Source: Lachnospiraceae bacterium (lineage in GTDB: Bacteria > Bacillota > Clostridia > Lachnospirales > Lachnospiraceae). Taken from it: a stretch of 64,000 nt of DNA. Below, piece by piece: positions 50,384 to 58,707 of the stretch (positions within the stretch are counted from its first letter, which is position 1; every line of letters starts with the position of its first letter). Location: positions 1 through 64,000 of the forward strand of contig JAUNOA010000002.1 of assembly GCA_030531245.1 (NCBI GenBank). Reading direction: 5' to 3'. The position numbers were made by a program, and so were the translations under genes. Under the pieces are notes generated by a model. That model saw nothing but the letters and a program-made list of their open reading frames with translations. It did not search any database and was not told the DNA's origin.

Positions 50384-51681
50384 CGGAAAATAAGACCAGG
50401 AACAATAAGATACATTATGCGTGGTACATACTTATACTTGTGTGTGTACTTAATGCGACTACGATGGGATTTCTTGTAAACTGCAATGGCGTATATTACC
50501 AGCCGATAATCAAAGAGATGGGATGGGAACTGTCGCAGTATACATTTATGATGATTTTCATCGGTCTCGCCGCATTTTTCACATTACCGTTTGTGGATAA
50601 GATATTTGCCAGGTATCCGATCAAATTAGTGCTGACAGTCACTCTGATCGGATATGCGGTTTGTTTTGCACTTAAAGGAGCTATGTACTCTCTGTTGGGA
50701 TTCGGTATCCTTTTTGTTTTCACCGGTATTTTTTCTGCATTTTTACTCTACGTTCCCGGACCGATGCTTATAAATGCCTGGTTTGCAAAAAAAAGAGGCA
50801 TGGCACTGGGAATAGCCATGATGTCGATGGGAATCGGAGGAGCAGTGATGAATCCCATACTCGGGGCTGTAATTGAAAGTGCCGGGTGGAGAACAGCGAC
50901 TTATATTCAGGGAGGTCTGTCGATACTGATAGCGGTTCCGTGCATACTTCTGATTGCCAGAAAGACGCCGGAAGAAATTGGTCTGAAACCATACGGAGCC
51001 GAAGAACTGGAGGCGGAAAGAAGAAAAGCCATAGAAGATGCCATGGCAGGAAAAGTTCCGGCAAATGATGCCGGTTCACAGGTGTTTGACCGACATAAAA
51101 TCTCAAAAAAGGAAAAATCAATCAGATTTACTATGTGCTTTGTACTGGCAATCCTTGCAAATCTCATGTCGGCTATACCGCAGCAGCTTCCGAGCTATGC
51201 CACGACATGCGGATTTGCATCAATGATAGGTGCAACACTGGTTTCGGTAAATATGATAGGAAATACCACTGTCAAGGCTATAATGGGAGTCTGTGTAGAT
51301 AAGTTCGGTGAGAGAAAGGTATACACAGTCACGATGCTTCTGATCCTTGCCGGCCTGGTATTTGCAATAATAGGAGGTCAGAATATAATCTTCCTGTATA
51401 TTGCGGCAGCGATACTGGGACTTACGGCAGCAGATAATGTCATGCTTCCGCCCATGTCAGTCAGGACATTTGCAGACGGAACGGAATATGCACATTATAT
51501 GTCCAGAGTCTCGATGGGAACGATGTTTGCTACAGCTATCGGTACATTTCTGATCAGCTGGCTGTATGATGTTTCCGGAAGTTATATAAATGTTTTTCTG
51601 ATTTACGGAGTAATACAGATTGCCGCACTGATACTGATGTTGTTTATATTCAGTAAACGAATAGATAATGAGAGGAAGTAA
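50380..51681 (+). CDS. MFS transporter (OFA-like), second copy
   Basis: A 433-residue paralogue of the gene before it, starting at ATG 50380 that overlaps the previous TGA. It matches helix by helix (HYAWYILILVCVLNATTMGF; KKRGMALGIAMMSMGIGG) but at modest identity, so the duplication is old. The loop between helices 6 and 7 carries AEELEAERRKAIEDAMAGK. Two related transporters in one operon suggest two related substrates, or a substrate and product. Substrate unknown. Confidence 0.88.
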   Translation: MTENKTRNNKIHYAWYILILVCVLNATTMGFLVNCNGVYYQPIIKEMGWELSQYTFMMIFIGLAAFFTLPFVDKIFARYPIKLVLTVTLIGYAVCFALKGAMYSLLGFGILFVFTGIFSAFLLYVPGPMLINAWFAKKRGMALGIAMMSMGIGGAVMNPILGAVIESAGWRTATYIQGGLSILIAVPCILLIARKTPEEIGLKPYGAEELEAERRKAIEDAMAGKVPANDAGSQVFDRHKISKKEKSIRFTMCFVLAILANLMSAIPQQLPSYATTCGFASMIGATLVSVNMIGNTTVKAIMGVCVDKFGERKVYTVTMLLILAGLVFAIIGGQNIIFLYIAAAILGLTAADNVMLPPMSVRTFADGTEYAHYMSRVSMGTMFATAIGTFLISWLYDVSGSYINVFLIYGVIQIAALILMLFIFSKRIDNERK

Positions 51682-51685
51682 AGTA

Positions 51686-52435
51686 ATGGCTGTTTCAAAA
51701 CTTTTTAATGGAAATGAACCGAGCATAGGAATGATCACAGACTGGACAGAGATCCCGATGCTTGAGATGGCTGCAATGGCAGGAGTGCATTATATTGTGC
51801 TTGATAATGAACACAGAGCAGCTTCACCGGAAGGAATGGAGAGAGTGCTGGCAACCGCCCAGGGATGTGATGTTCCGACACTTATCCGTGTACCGGAATT
51901 TGAGATCAATTCCATCGGTCGCGTGCTTGATCAGGGATTTGACGGAATCATCATCCCGCATATTGAGCAGGCGGCAGATCTTGATGAGGTCATGAAGTAT
52001 GTATATTTCCCTCCTCGCGGTGAAAGAGGGATAGGACAGGCAAGAGGAAACAACTATGTCATCCCTATGACAACGGCTGAGTACGTTGATTACGTAAATA
52101 TGGAAGACTTTATAGTTGCTCAGATTGAAAGCCCTCTCGGAGTAAAGAATGCAGAAGAGATAGCTTCGCATCCGGGAGTTGCTGCAGTTATGGTGGGACC
52201 GAGAGATCTGTCTACAGAACTCGGAAAACCCGGTGACTTCTTTGATGACGAAGTTCAGGGAATGATCTCCGAAGTAAACGAGGCATGCAGGAAGTACGGA
52301 AAGAAACTGATAATGCCTTGCGGAACGGCAGCATTTGAAAGATATCAGAATAAGGGTATCAATAACTTCCTGGTATCGGCCGGTCCTGCATTTTTCGGAG
52401 CGATCAGGAATGCAGTGAAGCTGGCAACGGAATAA
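51686..52435 (+). CDS. HpcH/HpaI aldolase family protein
   Basis: A 249-residue class II aldolase of the HpcH/HpaI type that splits 4-hydroxy-2-oxo acids to pyruvate (or another oxo acid) and an aldehyde. Catalytic and metal residues are in place: DNEHRAA (His base), TLIRVPE (Arg), QIESPLGVKNAEEI (Glu) and VGPRDLSTELG (Asp); the PPRGERGIGQARGNNY segment is also family-typical. ATG 51686 follows AGAGGAAGT; an upstream ATG at 51668 overlaps the transporter gene and is less likely. The acceptor aldehyde is unknown. Together with the aminotransferase it could finish degradation of a hydroxylated amino acid (inference). Confidence 0.88.
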   Translation: MAVSKLFNGNEPSIGMITDWTEIPMLEMAAMAGVHYIVLDNEHRAASPEGMERVLATAQGCDVPTLIRVPEFEINSIGRVLDQGFDGIIIPHIEQAADLDEVMKYVYFPPRGERGIGQARGNNYVIPMTTAEYVDYVNMEDFIVAQIESPLGVKNAEEIASHPGVAAVMVGPRDLSTELGKPGDFFDDEVQGMISEVNEACRKYGKKLIMPCGTAAFERYQNKGINNFLVSAGPAFFGAIRNAVKLATE

Positions 52436-52498
52436 ATCAGGTACGTGCAGCCGGCAAGATAGATCGGCGGTTCAGGCTATTATAAAACGGCGGGAAAA

Positions 52499-54175
52499 AT
52501 GTCATATAAATTTCTTACAGCAGGCGAGTGCTGTGTGACTGTAAGCTTCGGAAACGAAGTAAGTATCGAAATGAATACAAAAGTCAGGATGCTGAAAAAA
52601 GAACTGGAAGAAAATCCGGTCAAAGGAGTGATTGAAACAGTTCCTACTTACTGTGCTCTTTCGGTGCATTACAGACCGGATGTGATAAGGCGTACCGGGC
52701 TGGAGGATGAACTGAGAAAAAGTATCGCGCGTATGAAACCGATAGCGGAATCGACAGAAACATACAAAGAAGTGCCGGTTTATTACGGAGGCGAGACAGG
52801 ACCTGATTTAGAGGACTGCGCTGAACTGGAAGGAATAAGCACAGAAGAATTTATAAAAAAGCATACGGAACATGAATATTATGTATATCAGCTGGGTTTT
52901 TCACCGGGACATCCTTATATGGCAAGAAGCGAAGAGCCGTTTTCATTTAAGAGAAGACAGACTCCGAGAGTTGAGATTCCCGCCCATTCGGTGGTTGTTC
53001 AGACAAACCTGACAAATATCACTCCGTTTTCACAGCCGAGCGGATGGAACATAATCGGTTCAACTCCTCTGAATATTACAGACTATACAAAAGATGATCC
53101 TTTTTTCTTCAAATCCGGTGATCATGTAAGACTGATACCCGTCGATAAGAAAGAGTATGACAGAATAAAAAACGAGCAGGAAAATGCTGCCGAAATCCGA
53201 CGCAGAAGTAAACCCGGAAAAACCGATGAGTCAGTCGGAGGATTCATAGTTGAAAATGGCGGACTGCTGACTACGATCCAGGATGAGGGGCGTATCGGAT
53301 ATCAGGCAAGCGGTGTAACTCCGGCCGGACCGATGGATCACAGAGCTTTTCATCTGGCCAATATTCTGGTTGGAAACGAATCGGGAGCACCTGCATTGGA
53401 GGCGACGATACTGGGACCATCACTGAGGTTTCTAAAGAGTAATTTTATAGCTGTGACCGGTGCCGATCTTTCACCGGAGATAAACGGCAGACCTGTAAAA
53501 ATGTACTCTACTCTAAGCGTCAGGGAAGGTGATGTGCTGAGTTTCGGAAAGAGAAAGTGCGGATGCAGAGCCTATATAGCATTTGCCGGAGGAATCAAAG
53601 AAAAGCAGGTGATGGGCAGCTGTGCTGCAGATCTTAAAAACCGGCTCGGAGGACACGAAGGCAGGGAGCTTAAAGCAGGAGATGAGATACAGACCGGAGT
53701 AAGCATCGGACATGTCAGGATGATGACACTGCCGGTCGGGATATATGATGACAGGGATATAACAGTCAGGGCTGTGACAGGTCCGCAGGATGACAGATTC
53801 ACAAAGCAAGGCATCAGAAAATTTTTTAACTATTCTGCAACAGTAACAGACAAATGTGACAGACAGGGTATCAGACTGGACTGTGAACCGCTGGAGTTTG
53901 TCACGGATTGCAACATAATCAGTGACGGTATTTCATTCGGCGCAATACAGGTCACGGGAGACGGAAGACCTATCATACTTCTTGCCGACAGGCAGAGTGT
54001 AGGCGGTTACACGAAAATAGCAAATGTTATTTATACAGATCTTCCGAAACTGGCGCAGGCGATGCCCGGATGCAGAGTCAGATTTGTAGAAGTCAGTGTG
54101 GGACTGGCAGAGGAATTATATATCAGAGAGATGGACGCATTAAAGAAAGCGGAGGAAGAATATGCACAGTATTGA
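52499..54175 (+). CDS. 5-oxoprolinase subunits B and C fused (PxpB-PxpC; KipI-KipA)
   Basis: A 558-residue fusion of two subunits of the ATP-dependent 5-oxoprolinase, which opens pyroglutamate to glutamate. Residues 1 to about 225 are the PxpB/KipI part with QLGFSPGHPYM (about 131-141), RRQTPRVEIPAHSV, and SGWNIIGSTPL; residues about 247-558 are the PxpC/KipA part with ENGGLLTTIQDEGRIGYQ, GPMDHRAFHLANILVG, and the late GGYTKIANV. A charged linker (DRIKNEQENAAEIRRRSKPG) joins them. The Arg found in the usual GRTP is Ser (GSTP), so substrate range may differ. ATG 52499 has a weak site (GGCGGG). PxpA overlaps its end by 14 bases. Confidence 0.9.
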   Translation: MSYKFLTAGECCVTVSFGNEVSIEMNTKVRMLKKELEENPVKGVIETVPTYCALSVHYRPDVIRRTGLEDELRKSIARMKPIAESTETYKEVPVYYGGETGPDLEDCAELEGISTEEFIKKHTEHEYYVYQLGFSPGHPYMARSEEPFSFKRRQTPRVEIPAHSVVVQTNLTNITPFSQPSGWNIIGSTPLNITDYTKDDPFFFKSGDHVRLIPVDKKEYDRIKNEQENAAEIRRRSKPGKTDESVGGFIVENGGLLTTIQDEGRIGYQASGVTPAGPMDHRAFHLANILVGNESGAPALEATILGPSLRFLKSNFIAVTGADLSPEINGRPVKMYSTLSVREGDVLSFGKRKCGCRAYIAFAGGIKEKQVMGSCAADLKNRLGGHEGRELKAGDEIQTGVSIGHVRMMTLPVGIYDDRDITVRAVTGPQDDRFTKQGIRKFFNYSATVTDKCDRQGIRLDCEPLEFVTDCNIISDGISFGAIQVTGDGRPIILLADRQSVGGYTKIANVIYTDLPKLAQAMPGCRVRFVEVSVGLAEELYIREMDALKKAEEEYAQY

Positions 54176-54908
54176 TCTGAACAGTGATCTGGGCGAAAGC
54201 TTCGGAGCATATAAGCTGGGATGCGATGAAGAGATAATAAAATACGTGACTGCTGCCAATATAGCATGCGGATGGCATGCAGGAGATCCTATGGTCATGA
54301 CAAAGACCGTCAGGATGGCCAAAGAACACGGAGCAGATGTCGGTGCTCATCCGGGGCTTCCGGACCTTATGGGATTCGGCAGAAGAAAAATGATGGTATC
54401 CGGGGAGGAACTAAAATCATATGTCAAGTATCAGCTTGGCGCCATGTCGGCATTTACAAGAGCAGAGAAGATACCGCTTCATCATATGGTTCCTCACGGT
54501 GCGATCAGCCAGTTCAACGAGGAGTGGGCTCACGCAATATGCGAAGCAGTAGGCGAAGTAGATGACAATATAATCATATATGCGATCGCAGGTTCTGCGC
54601 TGGATAAAATCGCAAGAGCCGAGGGACTGAAAGTGGCTTCCGAAATATTTGCGGACAGAGCACTGATGGATGATCTTTCACTGGCCCCGCGCAGCATGCC
54701 GGGATCGATGATAACCGATGAGGATATTGCAATCGAAAGATGTATAAGGATGGTCAAGGAAGGAAGGGTGACAGGACTGTCAGGCAAGGAACTGGAGATA
54801 CAGGGTGATACTTTGTGCGTACACGGTGACGGACCCAAAGCACTCGCTTTCGTACGGAAAATAAGTGAAGCATTCAGACAGGAAGGAATACAGATACATG
54901 GAATTTAA
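54162..54908 (+). CDS. pxpA: 5-oxoprolinase subunit A (PxpA; LamB/YcsF family)
   Basis: A 248-residue subunit that completes the 5-oxoprolinase with the PxpB-PxpC fusion. Family marks are DLNSDLGESFGAYKLG, AANIACGWHAGDP, VGAHPGLPDLMGFGRR and VPHGAISQFNEEWA (usually KPHGALYN: the Lys is Val here and LYN is ISQ). The altered KPHGALYN motif and the altered PxpB suggest a substrate related to, but not identical with, pyroglutamate (inference). ATG 54162 lies 14 bases inside the previous gene with AGGAAG. Confidence 0.9.
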   Translation: MHSIDLNSDLGESFGAYKLGCDEEIIKYVTAANIACGWHAGDPMVMTKTVRMAKEHGADVGAHPGLPDLMGFGRRKMMVSGEELKSYVKYQLGAMSAFTRAEKIPLHHMVPHGAISQFNEEWAHAICEAVGEVDDNIIIYAIAGSALDKIARAEGLKVASEIFADRALMDDLSLAPRSMPGSMITDEDIAIERCIRMVKEGRVTGLSGKELEIQGDTLCVHGDGPKALAFVRKISEAFRQEGIQIHGI

Positions 54909-56076
54909 TCCGGCAAAAAGAATGGAAGCTCTTCCGTTTTCGGGGATAAGAGCGATACTTGAAAAAGCAAATAAGATGCAGGCGGCGGGAGATAATATAA
55001 TACATCTTGAGATCGGACGCCCGGATTTTGATTCGCCGCGGAAGGTCAAAGAGACAGCGTATGAAGAGATAGAAAAAGGAAATGTATTCTATACATCGAA
55101 TTACGGAACTCCGGAGCTGCGCTCGGCTATCGCAGAATTTGAAAAGAAAAAGAATGGTGTGCAGTACGATCCGTCAGAGGTACTGGTGACGGTGGGAGTA
55201 TGTGAGGCGACATGGAACTGTATGTTTGCCTGTCTTGACCCGGAGGATGAGGTTCTGGTTCCGAATCCGGTGTGGCTAAACTATATACATGTACCTACAG
55301 CTTTCGGAGCAAAGCCGGTATCATACAGCCTTAAAGAGGAAAACGATTTTCAGATAGATGTCGACGAACTTGAAAGACTGGTGACAGAAAAAACCAAAAT
55401 GCTTGTCATAGTCGATCCGAGTAATCCGATAGGCGGAGTGTTCTCAGGAGAGACACTTGAGAAGGTGGCAGCATTTGCCATTAAGCATGATCTGATCGTG
55501 CTGTCAGATGAGATATATGAACATCTGGTTTATGACGGAGCAAAGCATACAAGTATCGGTTCACTTCCGGGTATGAAGGAAAGGACGATGAAGCTCGGAG
55601 GATTTTCCAAAGCATATTCCATGACGGGCTGGAGACTCGGCTATATGTGTGCTCCTAAGGAGTTTATCGCTGCTGTGGTCAGAGTACACCAGTACAATAC
55701 GGTATGCGCTTCTTCTTTCGTTCAGAAGGCAGCAGTCACCGCTCTTAAGGAGTGTGACGATGATGTTGAGAATATGCGCCGAGAATATGAGCGCAGAAAG
55801 AATTATCTGGTCAGGACGCTGAATGAAATCGACGGTATCAGCTGCAATGATCCAAAGGGTGCATTTTACATTCTGGTAAATATCAAGGCACTCGGTATGA
55901 GTTCTATGGATGTATCGGATTATCTGCTTGAAAAAGCAAAAATCGCAACAGTACCGGGATCGGCTTTCGGAAGTGAGGGAGAGGGATATATCAGAATATC
56001 ATATGCAACGGCATATGAGCAGCTGGTGGAAGCATGTGAGAGGATCCGGAAAGCGGTGGTTGAACTGAATAAGTAA
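54898..56076 (+). CDS. Class I/II aminotransferase
   Basis: A 392-residue pyridoxal-phosphate aminotransferase of fold type I. It has the substrate-binding ILEKANKMQAAGDNIIHLEIGRPDF, DPSNPIGGV (Asn contact), SDEIYEHLVYDG (Asp and Tyr contacts), and the lysine motif GGFSKAYSMTGWRLGYM. It resembles aspartate/aromatic aminotransferase-like proteins of clostridia. I start at ATG 54898, which overlaps the end of pxpA by 11 bases and gives the family N-terminus; the longer frame has no support. As last gene of the island, it probably converts the freed amino acid to its 2-oxo acid. Amino-acid preference is unknown. Confidence 0.9.
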   Translation: MEFNPAKRMEALPFSGIRAILEKANKMQAAGDNIIHLEIGRPDFDSPRKVKETAYEEIEKGNVFYTSNYGTPELRSAIAEFEKKKNGVQYDPSEVLVTVGVCEATWNCMFACLDPEDEVLVPNPVWLNYIHVPTAFGAKPVSYSLKEENDFQIDVDELERLVTEKTKMLVIVDPSNPIGGVFSGETLEKVAAFAIKHDLIVLSDEIYEHLVYDGAKHTSIGSLPGMKERTMKLGGFSKAYSMTGWRLGYMCAPKEFIAAVVRVHQYNTVCASSFVQKAAVTALKECDDDVENMRREYERRKNYLVRTLNEIDGISCNDPKGAFYILVNIKALGMSSMDVSDYLLEKAKIATVPGSAFGSEGEGYIRISYATAYEQLVEACERIRKAVVELNK

Positions 56077-56147
56077 TTATGCAGGAAAATGTGATCATTC
56101 ATCCGGGCATTGCTCCGGGAAAATGTGATACATACCGGTATATAGAT

Positions 56148-56190
56148 GGCCTTATGACAGAAGCTGTTGTCATAAGGCCGTTTCTTCTTT
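56148..56190. terminator. Bidirectional terminator between aminotransferase and LysR genes
   Basis: Perfect 11-base arms GGCCTTATGAC (56148-56158) and its complement (56169-56179) with a T-rich run behind (TTTCTTCTTTTTTATT). It ends the 20-kb plus-strand island. Confidence 0.85.
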
Positions 56191-56191
56191 T

Positions 56192-57076
56192 TTATTTTAA
56201 TTCGGTTTTACAAAACTCAAGAAGTTTTTCGAATAATAAGTTCCATTCAGAGGGAACCGCCTTTTTCCCCGACCAGTATGCATATATAGTCTGGGTTATT
56301 TCAGCATCCATTTTTATGAAGCTTAAATTCCTGTCGGCCATATCCATCCAGGAATACGAAGTAGTAACCGTTACACCGGCTCCGGATAAGATGTATCGCT
56401 GAAGTCCCTGAAAATCATCACAGGTGATAACGATATTGGGATCAAAACCGTTTTTTTTGCAAAGCGACTCAAATGCATCCAGAATCGAACTCGGTACAAG
56501 AGCGACAAAAGGAAGTCCCTTAACGTCCTTGATCCTTATCTGTGACAGTGCGGAAAAAGGATTATTATTCGGTACGGCGAGATACAGGCTTTCGTTTCTT
56601 GTTATTATCGGAATGGACATATCATATTCCGGTGAAGGTCTGTCCACACATATACACAGGTCATAATATGCTTCTGTGTCCGTATGCAGCGGGTATTTGG
56701 ATGTTTCAAATGATATATCCGGATGATTATTATGGAAGCTTGCCAGAAAATCAGACATGGGAGCCTGCAATGCCGAAATCATAAGATTAAATCTGATATT
56801 ATTATCTTTATTGCAGGCTGCATCCGAACGTATGCCGGATGAGGCTTCATCTATAAGGGATAAGGCTTTGACCACATTTTTATAGAATGCTTTTCCTTCA
56901 GATGTCAGGTAGATGTGATTTTTCTGGCGTGTGAAAAGCTTAACGCCCAGCTCATCTTCCAGCTTTGATATGGTTTTGCTCATAGCAGGCTGCGGAATGG
57001 AATGAAATATCGCCGCATGGGAAATATTAAGCATACGGGCCGCAGTGCAGAAATATCTTAATTGAAGCAGTTCCAT
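56192..57076 (-). CDS. LysR family transcriptional regulator
   Basis: A 294-residue regulator with an N-terminal winged helix (LLQLRYFCTAARMLNISHAA, then QPAMSKTISKLEDELGVKLF) and a periplasmic-binding-like effector domain. I start at 57076, after GCGGAGG on the minus strand; five more codons upstream are open but not needed. It is divergent from the FAD-enzyme operon and so should control it in response to a pathway intermediate. The palindrome 57108-57129 overlaps its own -10 box, so it is also likely to repress itself. The usual helix residue pattern is intact. Confidence 0.93.
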   Translation of the reverse strand: MELLQLRYFCTAARMLNISHAAIFHSIPQPAMSKTISKLEDELGVKLFTRQKNHIYLTSEGKAFYKNVVKALSLIDEASSGIRSDAACNKDNNIRFNLMISALQAPMSDFLASFHNNHPDISFETSKYPLHTDTEAYYDLCICVDRPSPEYDMSIPIITRNESLYLAVPNNNPFSALSQIRIKDVKGLPFVALVPSSILDAFESLCKKNGFDPNIVITCDDFQGLQRYILSGAGVTVTTSYSWMDMADRNLSFIKMDAEITQTIYAYWSGKKAVPSEWNLLFEKLLEFCKTELK

Positions 57077-57107
57077 GATATACCTCCGCATAAAAGTTTT
57101 GATATCA

Positions 57108-57148
57108 GGTATATATTACAATATATACCTATAATATACTATTTTGAA
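57108..57148. promoter_or_regulatory. LysR operator palindrome and LysR promoter
   Basis: Perfect 10-base arms GGTATATATT (57108-57117) and AATATATACC (57120-57129) around two bases, with the T-N11-A spacing used by LysR proteins. On the minus strand TTCAAA (57143-57148), 17 bases, TATATT (57120-57125) forms the regulator's promoter; its -10 box is one arm of the palindrome, so binding would block it. Confidence 0.75.
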
Positions 57149-57206
57149 GTGTTATCTGCAAGAGACGGGTGGTATTATTATCCTGCAGGAGACCGTCGTA
57201 TTGCGG

Positions 57207-57212
57207 TATAAT
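57207..57212 (+). promoter_or_regulatory. -10 element of the FAD-enzyme operon
   Basis: TATAAT 41 bases before the start codon, with no recognisable -35 box at the right distance, as is common for promoters needing a LysR activator. Confidence 0.5.
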
Positions 57213-57252
57213 AACAAAAGAGTAAGTAAGAGCTTATACAGAGGTGACGACT

Positions 57253-58707
57253 ATGTATAAAAACTACGATGTGATAATCATCGGATCAGGGGTTATCGGA
57301 TCATCTGTTGCAAGGGAACTGTCAAAATATAAACTCAAAACAGCTGTTCTTGAAAAAATGCCGGATGTATGCTGCGGAACAAGTGCAAGAAATTCCGGAG
57401 TGCTGCATGCAGGATTTAACAATAAACCCGGGTCAAAGATGGCAAGATTCTGTGTTGAAGGCAATGCAGGATTTGATAAACTTGCCGCAGAACTGGACAT
57501 TCCGTTCAGGAGAACGGGAAAACTTATTGTCGGCTTTACTCCTGAGGACAGAGAGAAGCTCGAGCAGCTTAAGGAGCAGGGAGAGAAAAACGGAGTTCCT
57601 GGACTTAAGATAGTAGATAAAGCGTTTATCAAGTCAAAGCTTCCTTATGTAGAGGGCGAGTTTGCCATGTGGTCGGGAAGCACAGCGATACTGAGCCCCT
57701 TTGAATACACGATAGCTCTGGCCGAGAATGCCTGTATGAACGGAGTGGATTTTTTCTTCGGGCATGAAGTAACAGGTATCAGTGACAATGATGGACAGTA
57801 TATTATAACAGCCGGTACGGAAGATTTCAGAGCAAAGTATGTTATTAACTGCGCAGGGCTTTACTCGGATAAGATAGCGCGTATGCTGGGAACTGATGAA
57901 TACACTATCTATCCGTGCAAGGGAGAATACTATATCTTTGATAAAAAACTCGGAGCAAAACTTCCTGTACCTGCTTATCCCGTACCGAACATTAAGACAG
58001 GCGGGCTTGGAATACATCTTACGCCTTCCGTTGAAGGCAATGTTTTCGTAGGCCCCAGCAATGAATATATAGATGATACGGAGGATTATGCCACAGAAAA
58101 AGATGTTCTTGAAATGCTGATAAGGGACGGATTAAAAATCTTCCCGTATCTGACAAGAGACATGTTCATAAGAAATTTTACAGGTATCAGACCGAAGCTG
58201 GTTTCAAAATCCGAGGGAGGATATCATGACTTTGTAATCGAAAGACGTGAAGAAACTCCCAGAGCAATCAATCTGATAGGAATCGAATCGCCGGGACTTA
58301 CGAGTGCTCAGCCTATAGCAAGAGAAGTCGCCGGGCTGCTTGGAGAAGTATGCAAGCTTGTTCCTGATCCTGATTTCAACCCGTACAGAAAAGGCATCGT
58401 GACCTTCAGGGACAAAACTCCCGAAGAGCAGGCGAAACTTATAGAAGAAAATCCCGATTACGGTGAGATAATCTGCAGATGTGAGACTATAACCAAAGCG
58501 GAAGTTCTGGCTGCCATCAATAATCCTCTCGGAGTGCACACCGTGACAGGAATCAAATACAGATGCAGGACAATGATGGGCAGATGTCAGGGCGGTTATT
58601 GTCAGATGAGAGTAACCGATCTGATTCAGCAGGAAACAGGATGTAAACCCGAAGAAGTGATCTATAACAGGAAAGGTGCCTATATATTTACGGGCAGGGT
58701 GAGATGA
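57253..58707 (+). CDS. GlpA/LhgO-like FAD oxidoreductase with BFD-type [2Fe-2S] domain
   Basis: A 484-residue flavoprotein. It begins with the FAD dinucleotide-binding motif YDVIIIGSGVIGSSVARELS, has the substrate-domain RNSGVLHAGFNNKPGS typical of the L-2-hydroxyglutarate/glycerol-3-phosphate oxidase group, and ends with a bacterioferritin-associated-ferredoxin-like domain whose four cysteines are Cys408 and Cys410 (ICRCE), Cys445 and Cys450 (GRCQGGYC). It oxidises a hydroxy acid or polyol phosphate and passes electrons through the flavoprotein encoded next. I start at ATG 57253, five bases after GAGGTGA. Glycerol 3-phosphate is less likely because the neighbours are hydro-lyase and AtuA genes. 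Confidence 0.85.
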   Translation: MYKNYDVIIIGSGVIGSSVARELSKYKLKTAVLEKMPDVCCGTSARNSGVLHAGFNNKPGSKMARFCVEGNAGFDKLAAELDIPFRRTGKLIVGFTPEDREKLEQLKEQGEKNGVPGLKIVDKAFIKSKLPYVEGEFAMWSGSTAILSPFEYTIALAENACMNGVDFFFGHEVTGISDNDGQYIITAGTEDFRAKYVINCAGLYSDKIARMLGTDEYTIYPCKGEYYIFDKKLGAKLPVPAYPVPNIKTGGLGIHLTPSVEGNVFVGPSNEYIDDTEDYATEKDVLEMLIRDGLKIFPYLTRDMFIRNFTGIRPKLVSKSEGGYHDFVIERREETPRAINLIGIESPGLTSAQPIAREVAGLLGEVCKLVPDPDFNPYRKGIVTFRDKTPEEQAKLIEENPDYGEIICRCETITKAEVLAAINNPLGVHTVTGIKYRCRTMMGRCQGGYCQMRVTDLIQQETGCKPEEVIYNRKGAYIFTGRVR

